DNA of 64,000 nucleotides from Arthrobacter globiformis. Its GTDB lineage: Bacteria; Actinomycetota; Actinomycetes; Actinomycetales; Micrococcaceae. The position numbers were made by a program, and so were the translations under genes. Shown one piece after another: positions 35,777 through 43,898 of the stretch. How positions within the stretch are numbered: the first letter of the stretch is position 1; the number at the start of each line of letters is the position of its first letter. The notes beneath the pieces were generated by a model. The model had not been told where the DNA came from. It worked only from the letters and a program-made list of their open reading frames with translations, and made no database searches. The stretch covers positions 62,001 to 126,000 of the forward strand of contig NZ_QLNP01000063.1 in NCBI RefSeq assembly GCF_003261175.1, written 5' to 3'.

Positions 35777-36003
35777 ATCTTGATGCTGCCACAATGTGAG
35801 AGCTGTTTCTAGATCGTGAGTAAGTTTCTTGACAGGTGACTGCCCTCACAGCCATCATTGCTGTATCGCACAAGTAGCTCCCACCATGTGGCTACTGAGT
35901 CCGGGTCTTTCCAAGAACCTCCTGCCGCCCCTTCCCCAACCGGGACGGCGGCCGCGACCCCTGATCTGTCCCGCGACAACGTCGTCCCCCTGAAGGAACA
36001 CCC

Positions 36004-37323
36004 ATGAGCCACACCACCCAGTCCCCTACGGCGGGCAACGCTGCCCAGGCCGGGACACCGAAGAAGGCAGCCCTTGCCAGCTTCCTCGGCAGCGCCGTCG
36101 AGTATTACGACTTCTTTATCTTCGGCTCGGCAGCCGCGCTGATCTTCCCCCACGTGTTTTTCCCGAACGCGGACGCCAATGCAGCCGTCATGTCCTTTGC
36201 GACCTTCGGCTTTGCGTACATCGCACGTCCCGTCGGCGCCGTCATCCTGGGCCACTTCGGTGACCGGGTGGGCCGGCGCAAGGTCCTCATGTTCACCCTG
36301 GTCCTCATGGGTGCCTCCACCTTCCTGATCGGCTGCCTGCCGGACTTCAACACCGTTGGCTGGTGGGCGCCTGCGCTGCTGGTGCTGGCCCGCCTCTGCC
36401 AGGGCCTCTCGGCCGCCGGTGAACAGGCCGGCGCATCCTCCATGACCCTGGAGCACGCTCCGGACAACCAGCGCTCCTTCTTCACCTCGTGGACCCTGAC
36501 CGGCACCCAGGGCGGCCAGATCCTCGCCGCCCTCGTCTTCATCCCGGTCCTCGCGCTGCCTGACGAGATCAAATACGGCATCGGCTGGCGCATCCCGTTC
36601 TGGCTCAGCGCCGTGGTGGTGATCGTGGCGTTCTTCATCCGCCGCACGCTGCACGAGCCGCCCGCCTTCGAGGAAGCCCAGAAGACCGCCCAAATCGCCA
36701 AGCTGCCCGTGGCCGACCTGCTGAAGTCCCACTGGCGCGACGTCCTCCGGGTCATCTGCTGCGCCTTCATCGCCGCCGTCTCCACCGTGTTCGGCACCCT
36801 CGCCATCAGCTACGCCAAGACCGTTGCCGGCGTGGACGGCACCACCACCCTGTGGCTCGTGGTCGGCGCAAACCTGGTGGCCCTGGGCACCCAGCCGCTG
36901 TTCGGCAAGCTGGCCGACAGGATCGGCCGGAAGCCGGTGTTCATCTACGGCGCAGTGGTCAGCGCCGTCCTGACCCCCGTGTTCCTGCTGAGCCTCGAAT
37001 CCGGCAGCGTCCCGCTGATGTTCCTCGCCGCCATCGGCTTCTTCTCCTGCGGCTACGCAGCCTCGAACGCCGTCTGGCCGTCCTTCTACGCCGAGATGTT
37101 CAGCACCAGGGTGCGTTTCTCCGGCCTGGCCATCGGCACGCAACTCGGCTTCCTGATGGCCGGGTTCGCGCCGGCCATCGTCGCGGCCATGGGCGGCATC
37201 AAGCCCGGCGGCTGGGTGCAGATCAGCATCTTCACCGCGGTCATCTGCGGCGTCGCCGCGATCTCGGCCCTGACGGCCAAGGAGACCTTCAAGGTTCCCA
37301 CCAAGGAGCTCGGCCTTAAGTAG
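36004..37323 (+). CDS. MHS family MFS permease, likely shikimate/quinate importer
   Basis: A 439-residue, 12-helix MHS transporter: AVEYYDFFIFGSAAALIF in helix 1, GHFGDRVGRRK in loop 2-3 (about 87) and GKLADRIGRKP in the second half. Its nearest characterised types are ShiA-like shikimate permeases. The divergent IclR gene and the adjacent dehydroshikimate route support shikimate, quinate or protocatechuate as substrate. AAGGAACACCC precedes the ATG. A TTGACA lies at 35829-35834 in the divergent gap, but no convincing -10 at normal spacing was found. Confidence 0.85.
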   Translation: MSHTTQSPTAGNAAQAGTPKKAALASFLGSAVEYYDFFIFGSAAALIFPHVFFPNADANAAVMSFATFGFAYIARPVGAVILGHFGDRVGRRKVLMFTLVLMGASTFLIGCLPDFNTVGWWAPALLVLARLCQGLSAAGEQAGASSMTLEHAPDNQRSFFTSWTLTGTQGGQILAALVFIPVLALPDEIKYGIGWRIPFWLSAVVVIVAFFIRRTLHEPPAFEEAQKTAQIAKLPVADLLKSHWRDVLRVICCAFIAAVSTVFGTLAISYAKTVAGVDGTTTLWLVVGANLVALGTQPLFGKLADRIGRKPVFIYGAVVSAVLTPVFLLSLESGSVPLMFLAAIGFFSCGYAASNAVWPSFYAEMFSTRVRFSGLAIGTQLGFLMAGFAPAIVAAMGGIKPGGWVQISIFTAVICGVAAISALTAKETFKVPTKELGLK

Positions 37324-37353
37324 CCCTACTCAGGCCGCCTACCTAACGTGCGT

Positions 37354-37403
37354 CCCGCCGTCGTGACCCCGTTTGCTCCCCAGACCGGGTCACGACCGGC
37401 GGG
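37354..37403. terminator. Inverted repeat between the permease and ligase genes
   Basis: CCCGCCGTCGTGACCC (37354-37369) pairs with GGGTCACGACCGGCGGG (37387-37403) across a 17-base loop. It sits between two convergent genes and may stop transcription from either side, although no T-tract follows directly. Confidence 0.5.
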
Positions 37404-37463
37404 TCGCCGCGATTTCAGGCCATTTTGGTTTTAAAGAAGGTCGCGACGGCGGCCCCCCTGTTT

Positions 37464-38540
37464 TCAGGTGGCAAGCACTTCGGCGAGGTCGAACTTCACC
37501 GGCTCCTCGAGCTGTTCATAGGTGCAGGACTCCGGGTCCCGGTCCGGCCGCCAGCGCACGAACTGGGCGGTGTGGCGGAACCGCTCACCCTCCATGTGGT
37601 CGTATTTCACTTCCAGCACCCGTTCCGGCCGCAGCGGCGTGAAGGACAGGTCCTTGCCCGCGCTCCAGCGGCTGCCCTCCGCGTTGCGGGGTGTCCGGGT
37701 GCCGTCCTCCTGCTTGGCCCAGGCCCAGGGATGCTCGTCGAAGCTGGTGACCAGGGGCTGGAGTTCCTCGAAAAGTTCCTTGCGCCGCTTCATGGGAAAG
37801 GCTCCCACAACGCCCACGCTGGCGAGTTCGCCGTCGGGCCTGTACAGGCCCAGCAACAGCGAGCCGATCGTGCCGGGCCCGCTCTTGTGCACGCGGTAGC
37901 CTGCCAGGACGCAGTCGGCGGTCCGTTCGTGCTTGATCTTGAACATGACGCGCTTGTCCGGCTGGTAGGGCCCGTCCAGCGGCTTGGCAATGATCCCGTC
38001 CAGGCCGGCGCCCTCGAACTGGTGGAACCACTTACCGGCCAACTCCGGGTCCTGCGTGGCGGCGGTCAGGTGGACCGGGGCGCTGGCGGAGGCGAAGGCC
38101 TGTTCCAGGGCCGCACGCCGCTCCGCGAAGGGACGGCCGCTGAAGTCCTCGTCGCCGAGGGCCAGCAGATCGAAGGCCACGAACTTCGCCGGCGTCTGCT
38201 CGGACAGCATCTTGACCCTGCTGGCGGCGGGATGGATCCGCTGCTGCAGGGCGTCGAAGTCCAGCCGGTCCCCGGAGGAGCCCACCAGGACAATCTCGCC
38301 GTCGAGCACGCACTTGGGCGGCAGGTTGGCCTTCAGCGCCTCCACAAGTTCAGGGAAGTAGCGCGTCATCGGCTTCTCGTTGCGGCTGCCGATCTCCACG
38401 TCATCGCCGTCGCGGAAGATGATGGAGCGGAATCCGTCCCACTTCGGCTCGTAGCTCAGGCGGCCTTCGGGGATGGCGCCGACCGATTTGGCCAGCATGG
38501 GGGCGACAGGGGGCATGACCGGCAGCTGCATAGGCCCCAT
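37464..38540 (-). CDS. ATP-dependent DNA ligase (LigC-like)
   Basis: A 358-residue ATP-dependent DNA ligase with the adenylated Lys in YEPKWDGFR (K33), the motif III-IV region (CVLDGEIVL, LDGIIAKP) and motif V (MFKIKHERTADCV), followed by an OB-fold domain. The size matches stand-alone repair ligases of the LigC group rather than LigD, and no Ku gene is next to it. ATG 38540 and ATG 38531 are both possible; the upstream frame is unconserved. It likely acts in base-excision or gap repair. Confidence 0.88.
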   Translation of the reverse strand: MGPMQLPVMPPVAPMLAKSVGAIPEGRLSYEPKWDGFRSIIFRDGDDVEIGSRNEKPMTRYFPELVEALKANLPPKCVLDGEIVLVGSSGDRLDFDALQQRIHPAASRVKMLSEQTPAKFVAFDLLALGDEDFSGRPFAERRAALEQAFASASAPVHLTAATQDPELAGKWFHQFEGAGLDGIIAKPLDGPYQPDKRVMFKIKHERTADCVLAGYRVHKSGPGTIGSLLLGLYRPDGELASVGVVGAFPMKRRKELFEELQPLVTSFDEHPWAWAKQEDGTRTPRNAEGSRWSAGKDLSFTPLRPERVLEVKYDHMEGERFRHTAQFVRWRPDRDPESCTYEQLEEPVKFDLAEVLAT

Positions 38541-38638
38541 TCTTGCCCGGCACCCGCCCGGACGCCACCCCCATCCCCGGCGCGCCCGCACCAGGCCGGC
38601 CCCTCGACATGGCCCCCCCTCGCCGGTAGACATTAACG

Positions 38639-39610
38639 ATGGCAGCTATCGGTTTCCACGCATCGCACGAACAGATCAGCCCCGGCCAGCTCCTGAAGGA
38701 CGTGCAACGTGCTGAGGAGGCGGGCTTCGACGCTGCAATGTGCTCGGACCACATCGAACCGTGGTCCGCGCGGCAGGGGCACTCGGGCTTCGCGTGGTCC
38801 TGGCTCGGGGCTGCCTTGGCCAGCACCAACCTGCGCTTCGGCGTGGTCACTGCTCCGGGGCAGCGGTACCACCCCGCCATCATCGCCCACGCCTCGGCCA
38901 CGCTGGCGTCCATGTTTCCGGGGAGGTTCTGGATGGCTCCGGGCAGCGGCGAGAACATGAACGAGCACGTCACCGGCGACCCCTGGCCGCTGAAGGAGAC
39001 CCGCCAGCAACGGCTGGAGGAGTGCGTGGACGTCATCCGCCGGCTGCACGCCGGCGAGGAAGTGACCCACCACGGCCTCGTCACGGTGGAACAGGCGCGG
39101 ATCTGGGATGTGCCTTCGCCACCGCCGCCCCTGATCGCACCGGCCATCAGCGTTGAAACGGCCCGCCGGGCCGCCGGCTGGGCTGACGGCTTGGTAACGG
39201 TGAACCAGCCGGCCGAAAAGCTCACCGAAATGCTGGGAGCGTACCGGTCCGGGGGCGGCAAGGGGAAGGCCGTGCTGCAGATCCACCTGTCCTGGGCTTC
39301 CCGGGAGGAGGACGCCGTCGCCATTGCCCTGGACCAGTGGCGTTCGAACGTCTTCGCCCCGCCCATCCCGTGGGACCTGCCGACGGCGGCGCACTTCGAC
39401 GGCGTCAGCTCCGACGTCGGGGAGGCCCAGGTCCGGAAATCGGTGAACGTCTCCGCCAGTCTGGACCGCCATGTGCAGTGGCTGGGCGAGTACCTGGACC
39501 TCGGCTTCGACGAGCTGTACCTTCACTTCGTGGGACAGGACCAGGCCCCGTTCATCGACGCCTTCGCGGACAGTGTCCTGCCGCAGCTGCGGAAGGTGCC
39601 GGTGGCATGA
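38639..39610 (+). CDS. LLM-class flavin-dependent oxidoreductase (TIGR03885-like)
   Basis: A 323-residue luciferase-like TIM-barrel oxidoreductase (IGFHASHEQISPGQLLKDVQ start, CSDHIEPWSARQGHSGFAW, GRFWMAPGSGENMNEH). These motifs fit the family described as a non-F420 flavin oxidoreductase that often lies beside GH13 genes. Its stop overlaps the ATG of the GH13 gene by four bases, so the two are translationally coupled. The substrate is unknown. Confidence 0.85.
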   Translation: MAAIGFHASHEQISPGQLLKDVQRAEEAGFDAAMCSDHIEPWSARQGHSGFAWSWLGAALASTNLRFGVVTAPGQRYHPAIIAHASATLASMFPGRFWMAPGSGENMNEHVTGDPWPLKETRQQRLEECVDVIRRLHAGEEVTHHGLVTVEQARIWDVPSPPPPLIAPAISVETARRAAGWADGLVTVNQPAEKLTEMLGAYRSGGGKGKAVLQIHLSWASREEDAVAIALDQWRSNVFAPPIPWDLPTAAHFDGVSSDVGEAQVRKSVNVSASLDRHVQWLGEYLDLGFDELYLHFVGQDQAPFIDAFADSVLPQLRKVPVA

Positions 39611-41301
39611 ACATCGCGGAGACATCGGACCTGTGGTGGAAAACCGCCGTCGTCTACTGCCTGGATGTGGAAACCTTCTTTGACCACGACGGTGACGGCA
39701 CCGGCGATTTCAGCGGCCTGACCCAGCGGGTGGACTACCTGGCGGCGCTGGGGGTGAACTGCATCTGGCTGATGCCGTTTTATCCGTCCCCGGACCGGGA
39801 CGACGGTTACGACGTCACGGACTTCTTCGACGTAGACCGCCGGCTGGGCACGCTGGGCGACTTTGTGGAGTTCATCCGCACCGCGAAGGACCGCGGCATC
39901 CGGGTGATCGCGGATTTCGTGGTCAACCACACCTCCAACCAGCACCCCTGGTTCGTAGAGGCTCGAAAATCTGTGGACAACCCGTACCGGGACTACTACG
40001 TCTGGCGGGGCGATCCGCCGCCGGACACGTCCTCGGAAGTGGTGTTTCCGGGCGAGCAGACCTCCATCTGGACCCAGGACGATGCCACCGGCGAGTGGTA
40101 CCTGCACATGTTCATGGAGCACCAGCCGGACCTTAACGTGACCAACCCCAAGGTCCGCAACGAGATCGCCAAGGCCATGGGCCTCTGGCTGGAGCTCGGG
40201 CTCGACGGTTTCCGGCTCGATGCGGTGCCGTTTTTCCTGGAGACCCGCGGGGCACCCAAGGACGAGGCAGCCACCATCGACCCGCATGACTACCTCAGCG
40301 CCCTGCGCAGCTTCGTCAACCGGCGCAACGGCGGCGCCGTGCTGCTGGGCGAGGTGAACCTGCCGTACAAGGACCAGCTGGAGTATTTCGGCGGTGCCGA
40401 AGGCAACGAGCTGAACATGCAGTTCGACTTCATGTCCATGCAGCACATCTACCTGTCGCTCGCCAGGCAGGACGCCCGCCCGCTGGCCGAGACGCTGAAG
40501 ACGCGACCGCAGCTGCATCCGGACAACCACTGGGCGATGTTCGTGCGCAATCATGACGAGCTAACCCTGGACAAGCTCAGCGACGGCGAGCGGGAGGAGG
40601 TCTTCGCCGCCTTCGGACCGGACAAGAACATGCAGCTCTACGGCCGGGGGCTGCGGCGCAGGCTGCCGCCGATGTTGGACGGCGACGCCGACCGGATCCG
40701 CATGGTCTACTCCCTGATGTTCTCCCTGCCGGGCACGCCGGTGCTCTTCTACGGCGAGGAGATCGGCATGGGCGAGGACCTGCGGCAGAAGGGCCGCGCC
40801 GCCGTCCGCACGCCCATGCAGTGGAACGGCGAGAAGAACGGCGGCTTCTCCAGCGCGAAGGCGTCCGAGCTGGTGGTCCCGCTGGCCCGCGGTGAGTACG
40901 GCCCGGAAAAGGTGAACGCCGCCAGCGCCAAACGGGACCCTGAGTCGCTGTGGAACTTCATGGCAACGCTCATCCAGCGGTACCGCGAATCACCGGAGCT
41001 GGGATGGGGCGAGTTCGCCGTCCTTGAGCAGCCGGAGCCGGCCGTTTTTGCCCACCGCTGCAGCTCGGCGGAGGCCACCGTGGTGCTGCTGCACAACTTC
41101 GGCGAGGCGCCGGTCAAGGTCGCCGCGAACGTCGGATCCGGGGACAGTTCGGCGCGGGCTTTCAGGGACGCCATCCTGCTGGATCTGTTCGACGGCGGGG
41201 ACGTCCCGTTGGAGGCCGACGGCGGGTTCACCGTTGAGCTGGGACGGTACGGCTACCGCTGGTTCCGGGTCCACCGGCCCGGTGACCGCCTGGCGCCCTA
41301 G
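39607..41301 (+). CDS. GH13 alpha-amylase family protein, trehalose-synthase-like
   Basis: A 564-residue (beta/alpha)8 enzyme with the three catalytic acids: Asp in LDGFRLDAVPFF, Glu in LLGEVNLPY and Asp in FVRNHDELTLD. The RNHDELTL block followed by a long insert and GEEIGMGED is typical of trehalose synthase and its homologues, which interconvert maltose and trehalose. The Ca-binding EF-like loop DHDGDGTGDFSG is near the start (about 25). The upstream flavin enzyme overlaps it. True trehalose synthase activity is likely but not certain. Confidence 0.83.
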   Translation: MNIAETSDLWWKTAVVYCLDVETFFDHDGDGTGDFSGLTQRVDYLAALGVNCIWLMPFYPSPDRDDGYDVTDFFDVDRRLGTLGDFVEFIRTAKDRGIRVIADFVVNHTSNQHPWFVEARKSVDNPYRDYYVWRGDPPPDTSSEVVFPGEQTSIWTQDDATGEWYLHMFMEHQPDLNVTNPKVRNEIAKAMGLWLELGLDGFRLDAVPFFLETRGAPKDEAATIDPHDYLSALRSFVNRRNGGAVLLGEVNLPYKDQLEYFGGAEGNELNMQFDFMSMQHIYLSLARQDARPLAETLKTRPQLHPDNHWAMFVRNHDELTLDKLSDGEREEVFAAFGPDKNMQLYGRGLRRRLPPMLDGDADRIRMVYSLMFSLPGTPVLFYGEEIGMGEDLRQKGRAAVRTPMQWNGEKNGGFSSAKASELVVPLARGEYGPEKVNAASAKRDPESLWNFMATLIQRYRESPELGWGEFAVLEQPEPAVFAHRCSSAEATVVLLHNFGEAPVKVAANVGSGDSSARAFRDAILLDLFDGGDVPLEADGGFTVELGRYGYRWFRVHRPGDRLAP

Positions 41302-43106
41302 GGGCTCTGGAGGTCCCGGCGGAACACCTTCACCTCCCACGGGCGCAGGTCCAACTGTTGTGGTCCCGACGCCGGCGCTTCGCCGGCGTCCGGCGGATAG
41401 TTCCCCAGCACCAGCTCGGCCGTTCCCTGGCCGTCCAAGCCGCCGCTGCCAAACCAGCCGTCGTCGAGCCCGGCCGTCCGGACGGTCCCCGAAAAGTTGG
41501 CCAGCACCAGCAGTTCCGCTTCCGGAAGCGAGCGCTTGAACGCGTAGACGTGTTCGTCGTCGGGCAGCAGCATGCTGAAATCCCCGTACGCCACGACAGG
41601 GTCCGCGTGCCGGAACGCGATCACCTTGCGGTAGAAGCTGAAGACGGAGTCGGGGTCGTCAACCTGGGCGGCGGCGTTGATGGTGTTCGCGTTGGGGTTC
41701 ACTGCAATCCAGGGCGCCCCGGTGGTGAAGCCGCCGTGCCGGCTGGCGTCCCACTGCACGGGTGTCCGGGCGTTGTCCCGGTTCAGCGGCGCCAGAGCGG
41801 CGAGGACCTCCGCGTCGGTGTGGCCCAGGTGTGTGGTGGCTTCGCGGTGGTGGTTGAGGACTTCAATATCGCGGTAGTCGCTGATGGCGCCGAACGCCAT
41901 GTTGGTCATGCCCAGTTCCTCGCCCTGGTAGACGTACGGCGTGCCGCGGTGCAGGTGCAGGACGGCGGCCAGCATCTTCGCCGACAGCTCGCGGTACTGG
42001 CCGTCGTCGCCGAACCGGGAGACGGCGCGGGCCTGGTCGTGGTTGCCCCAGTAGAGGCTGTTCCAGCCGCGCTCCGCGAGCCCTTCCTGCCAGCGGCCCA
42101 GGGACTTCTTGAGGTCGGTGAGCAGCAGCTTCTTGGGCCGCCACTTGTTGCCGCCCTCCTGGTCGAGGGCCACGTGCTCGAACTGGAACACCATGTCCAC
42201 CTCCCCGCGGCCGGGATCGGTGAAGAGGGCGGCGTCCTCGACGGTGACGCCCGGCATCTCGCCCACGGTGAGCAGGTCCTTGTCCCGCCCCGCGAAGACT
42301 TCCCGGTGCATCTCCTGCAGGAACTCGTGGATGCGCGGGCCACAGATGAAGTGCGGGCCGCCGTCGCCGTAGAGCATGCCTTCGGCCTGCGGGCCGTCCG
42401 GCAGCGACTGCTGTTTTGAGATGAAGTTGATGACGTCCATCCGGAAGCCGTCCACGCCGCGGTCCAGCCACCAGTTCATCATGTCGTACACGGCGGCCCG
42501 CACCTCCGGGTTTTCCCAGTTGAGGTCCGGCTGCTTCCGGGAGAACAGGTGCAGGTAGTACTCCCCCGTCTCCGCGTCGTACTCCCAGGCGGGCCCGGAG
42601 AAGGCAGAGCCCCAGTTGTTGGGTTCTGCACCCGGCATTCCAGGAGCAGGTGCACCCGGCCCGGCGCCCTCGCGCGGCGGCCGCCACCAGTACCAGTCCC
42701 GCTTGGGGTTGTCCTTGCTGGAGCGGGACTCAGCGAACCACGGATGCTCGTCCGAGGTGTGGTTCACCACCAGGTCCATCACCAGCTTCATGTCCCGCGA
42801 GTGCAGGCCGTCCAGCAGTTCGTCGAGGGTTTCCAGGTCGCCGAACACGGGATCAATGTCGCGGTAGTCGCTGATGTCGTAGCCGTTGTCATCCTGCGGT
42901 GAGCGGTACACGGGTGAAAGCCAGACGACGTCGACCCCCAGCTTTTGCAGGTAGTCCAGCTTGCCGATGATCCCGCGGAGGTCGCCGACGCCGTCGCCGT
43001 CCGAGTCAGCGAAGCTGCGCGGATAGATCTGGTAGACCACCGCGCTCTTGAACCACTCCCTGCCGGCGCGGTAGGCCGCTTCTGCCTCGGTTTCCTGCGT
43101 GGTCAT
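41298..43106 (-). CDS. GH13 alpha-glucosidase / oligo-1,6-glucosidase-like
   Basis: A 602-residue GH13 glucosidase. Catalytic residues: Asp in GVDGFRMDVINF, Glu in LTVGEMPGVT and Asp in YWGNHDQARAVSRFGDD. The start WFKSAVVYQIYPRSFADSDGDG is the canonical alpha-glucosidase entry, and MDLVVNHTSDEHPWF follows. It should release glucose from short alpha-glucans or sucrose-like sugars. ATG 43106 has AGGAGG upstream; a longer frame (to 43388) is unconserved. It is convergent with the trehalose-synthase-like gene and both stops share the CTAG at 41298-41301. Confidence 0.88.
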   Translation of the reverse strand: MTTQETEAEAAYRAGREWFKSAVVYQIYPRSFADSDGDGVGDLRGIIGKLDYLQKLGVDVVWLSPVYRSPQDDNGYDISDYRDIDPVFGDLETLDELLDGLHSRDMKLVMDLVVNHTSDEHPWFAESRSSKDNPKRDWYWWRPPREGAGPGAPAPGMPGAEPNNWGSAFSGPAWEYDAETGEYYLHLFSRKQPDLNWENPEVRAAVYDMMNWWLDRGVDGFRMDVINFISKQQSLPDGPQAEGMLYGDGGPHFICGPRIHEFLQEMHREVFAGRDKDLLTVGEMPGVTVEDAALFTDPGRGEVDMVFQFEHVALDQEGGNKWRPKKLLLTDLKKSLGRWQEGLAERGWNSLYWGNHDQARAVSRFGDDGQYRELSAKMLAAVLHLHRGTPYVYQGEELGMTNMAFGAISDYRDIEVLNHHREATTHLGHTDAEVLAALAPLNRDNARTPVQWDASRHGGFTTGAPWIAVNPNANTINAAAQVDDPDSVFSFYRKVIAFRHADPVVAYGDFSMLLPDDEHVYAFKRSLPEAELLVLANFSGTVRTAGLDDGWFGSGGLDGQGTAELVLGNYPPDAGEAPASGPQQLDLRPWEVKVFRRDLQSP

Positions 43107-43359
43107 CGCTGGCTCCTCCTGGTCGACGGTGGCGGGCTGCTGCCCCCTGAAAGTCTTGTTCCAGAAGAATCGGCGGTCAATGGTTTGACTCAAAGGCCTA
43201 CGCGGAATAGCCGTCCGGACAGTGATGGCGGCGGAAACCGCCTTGGCGCCGGAAACTAACCGGGTGCTAACGGGCAGGAAACGCGTGCGCAACAATGCCA
43301 CGCCACACTTGGTTGTGCCGGCAATTGCAGGCACCAGCTCCAGCTCAGGAGGCCACGCC

Positions 43360-43596
43360 ATGTTGAAGGAAGCCAAACCCCACATCACCCGGGTCCGTGC
43401 CCTGGACCAGCTGCATCGCGGCGACGAGATCGAGGCCCGCCTGTCGGTGGGCCCCAGCTATGACGACGTCATCGTCCGCCGCGGCAGCGTCCAGGAGACA
43501 GCCCCGGGCATCGGCGTCGTGTGGATCATGGATCATCACTCGGGCATGCGCAAGGCCATCAATACGGACGAATGCAGCGTCTGGCGGGTCGCCTGA
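43360..43596 (+). CDS. Small conserved hypothetical protein
   Basis: A 78-residue soluble protein, unrecognised by family name, with mixed charge and a strand-rich centre (EIEARLSVGPSYDDVIVRRGSV) ending in WRVA. ATG 43360 is chosen because AGGAGG lies at eight-base spacing; an upstream in-frame ATG at 43222 has no RBS. No TM segment or signal peptide. Confidence 0.65.
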   Translation: MLKEAKPHITRVRALDQLHRGDEIEARLSVGPSYDDVIVRRGSVQETAPGIGVVWIMDHHSGMRKAINTDECSVWRVA

Positions 43597-43601
43597 GCCA
43601 G

Positions 43602-43889
43602 CTAGCCGCCAGCCACCGACTGAATAATCAGCACTTCCTGGCCGGCAGAAACTTCCGTTTCCAGGCCGCGGAGACGCCGGACCTCCTCACCGTTCACGTA
43701 AATATTCACGTAGCGGCGGAGCGCACCCGTCTCGTCCCGCAGCCGCCTGGCCAGTACCGGATACGTCCCGGTCACGGAATCCAGCAACGAACCCACAGTC
43801 ACCGCCCCGTCGGCGGGTGTAGTCAGTATGGACTGCCCGCCGGCGAGTGGCTGGAGGACGCCGGGAAGGACCACACTGATCTCAGCCAC
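43602..43889 (-). CDS. MoaD/ThiS-like ubiquitin-fold protein
   Basis: A 95-residue beta-grasp protein ending in the Gly-Gly tail typical of MoaD, ThiS and archaeal SAMPs (IIQSVAGG). The core YVNIYVNGEEVRRLRGLETEV matches the MoaD/ThiS fold. Such tails are adenylated and used for sulfur carriage or conjugation, but no E1-like, MoaE or ThiG partner is adjacent. It lies nine bases downstream of the BNR-repeat gene on the same strand, so the two are an operon. Confidence 0.82.
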   Translation of the reverse strand: MAEISVVLPGVLQPLAGGQSILTTPADGAVTVGSLLDSVTGTYPVLARRLRDETGALRRYVNIYVNGEEVRRLRGLETEVSAGQEVLIIQSVAGG

Positions 43890-43898
43890 TGCACTTCC

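Noticed and set aside
35809-37143. 444-codon minus-strand frame opposite the MHS permease
   Set aside because: Shadow of the permease; acidic low-complexity sequence without family features.
37354-37403. attL/attR or IS end
   Set aside because: The inverted repeat lies between convergent genes without a transposase, target duplication or integrase; a transcription stop is simpler.
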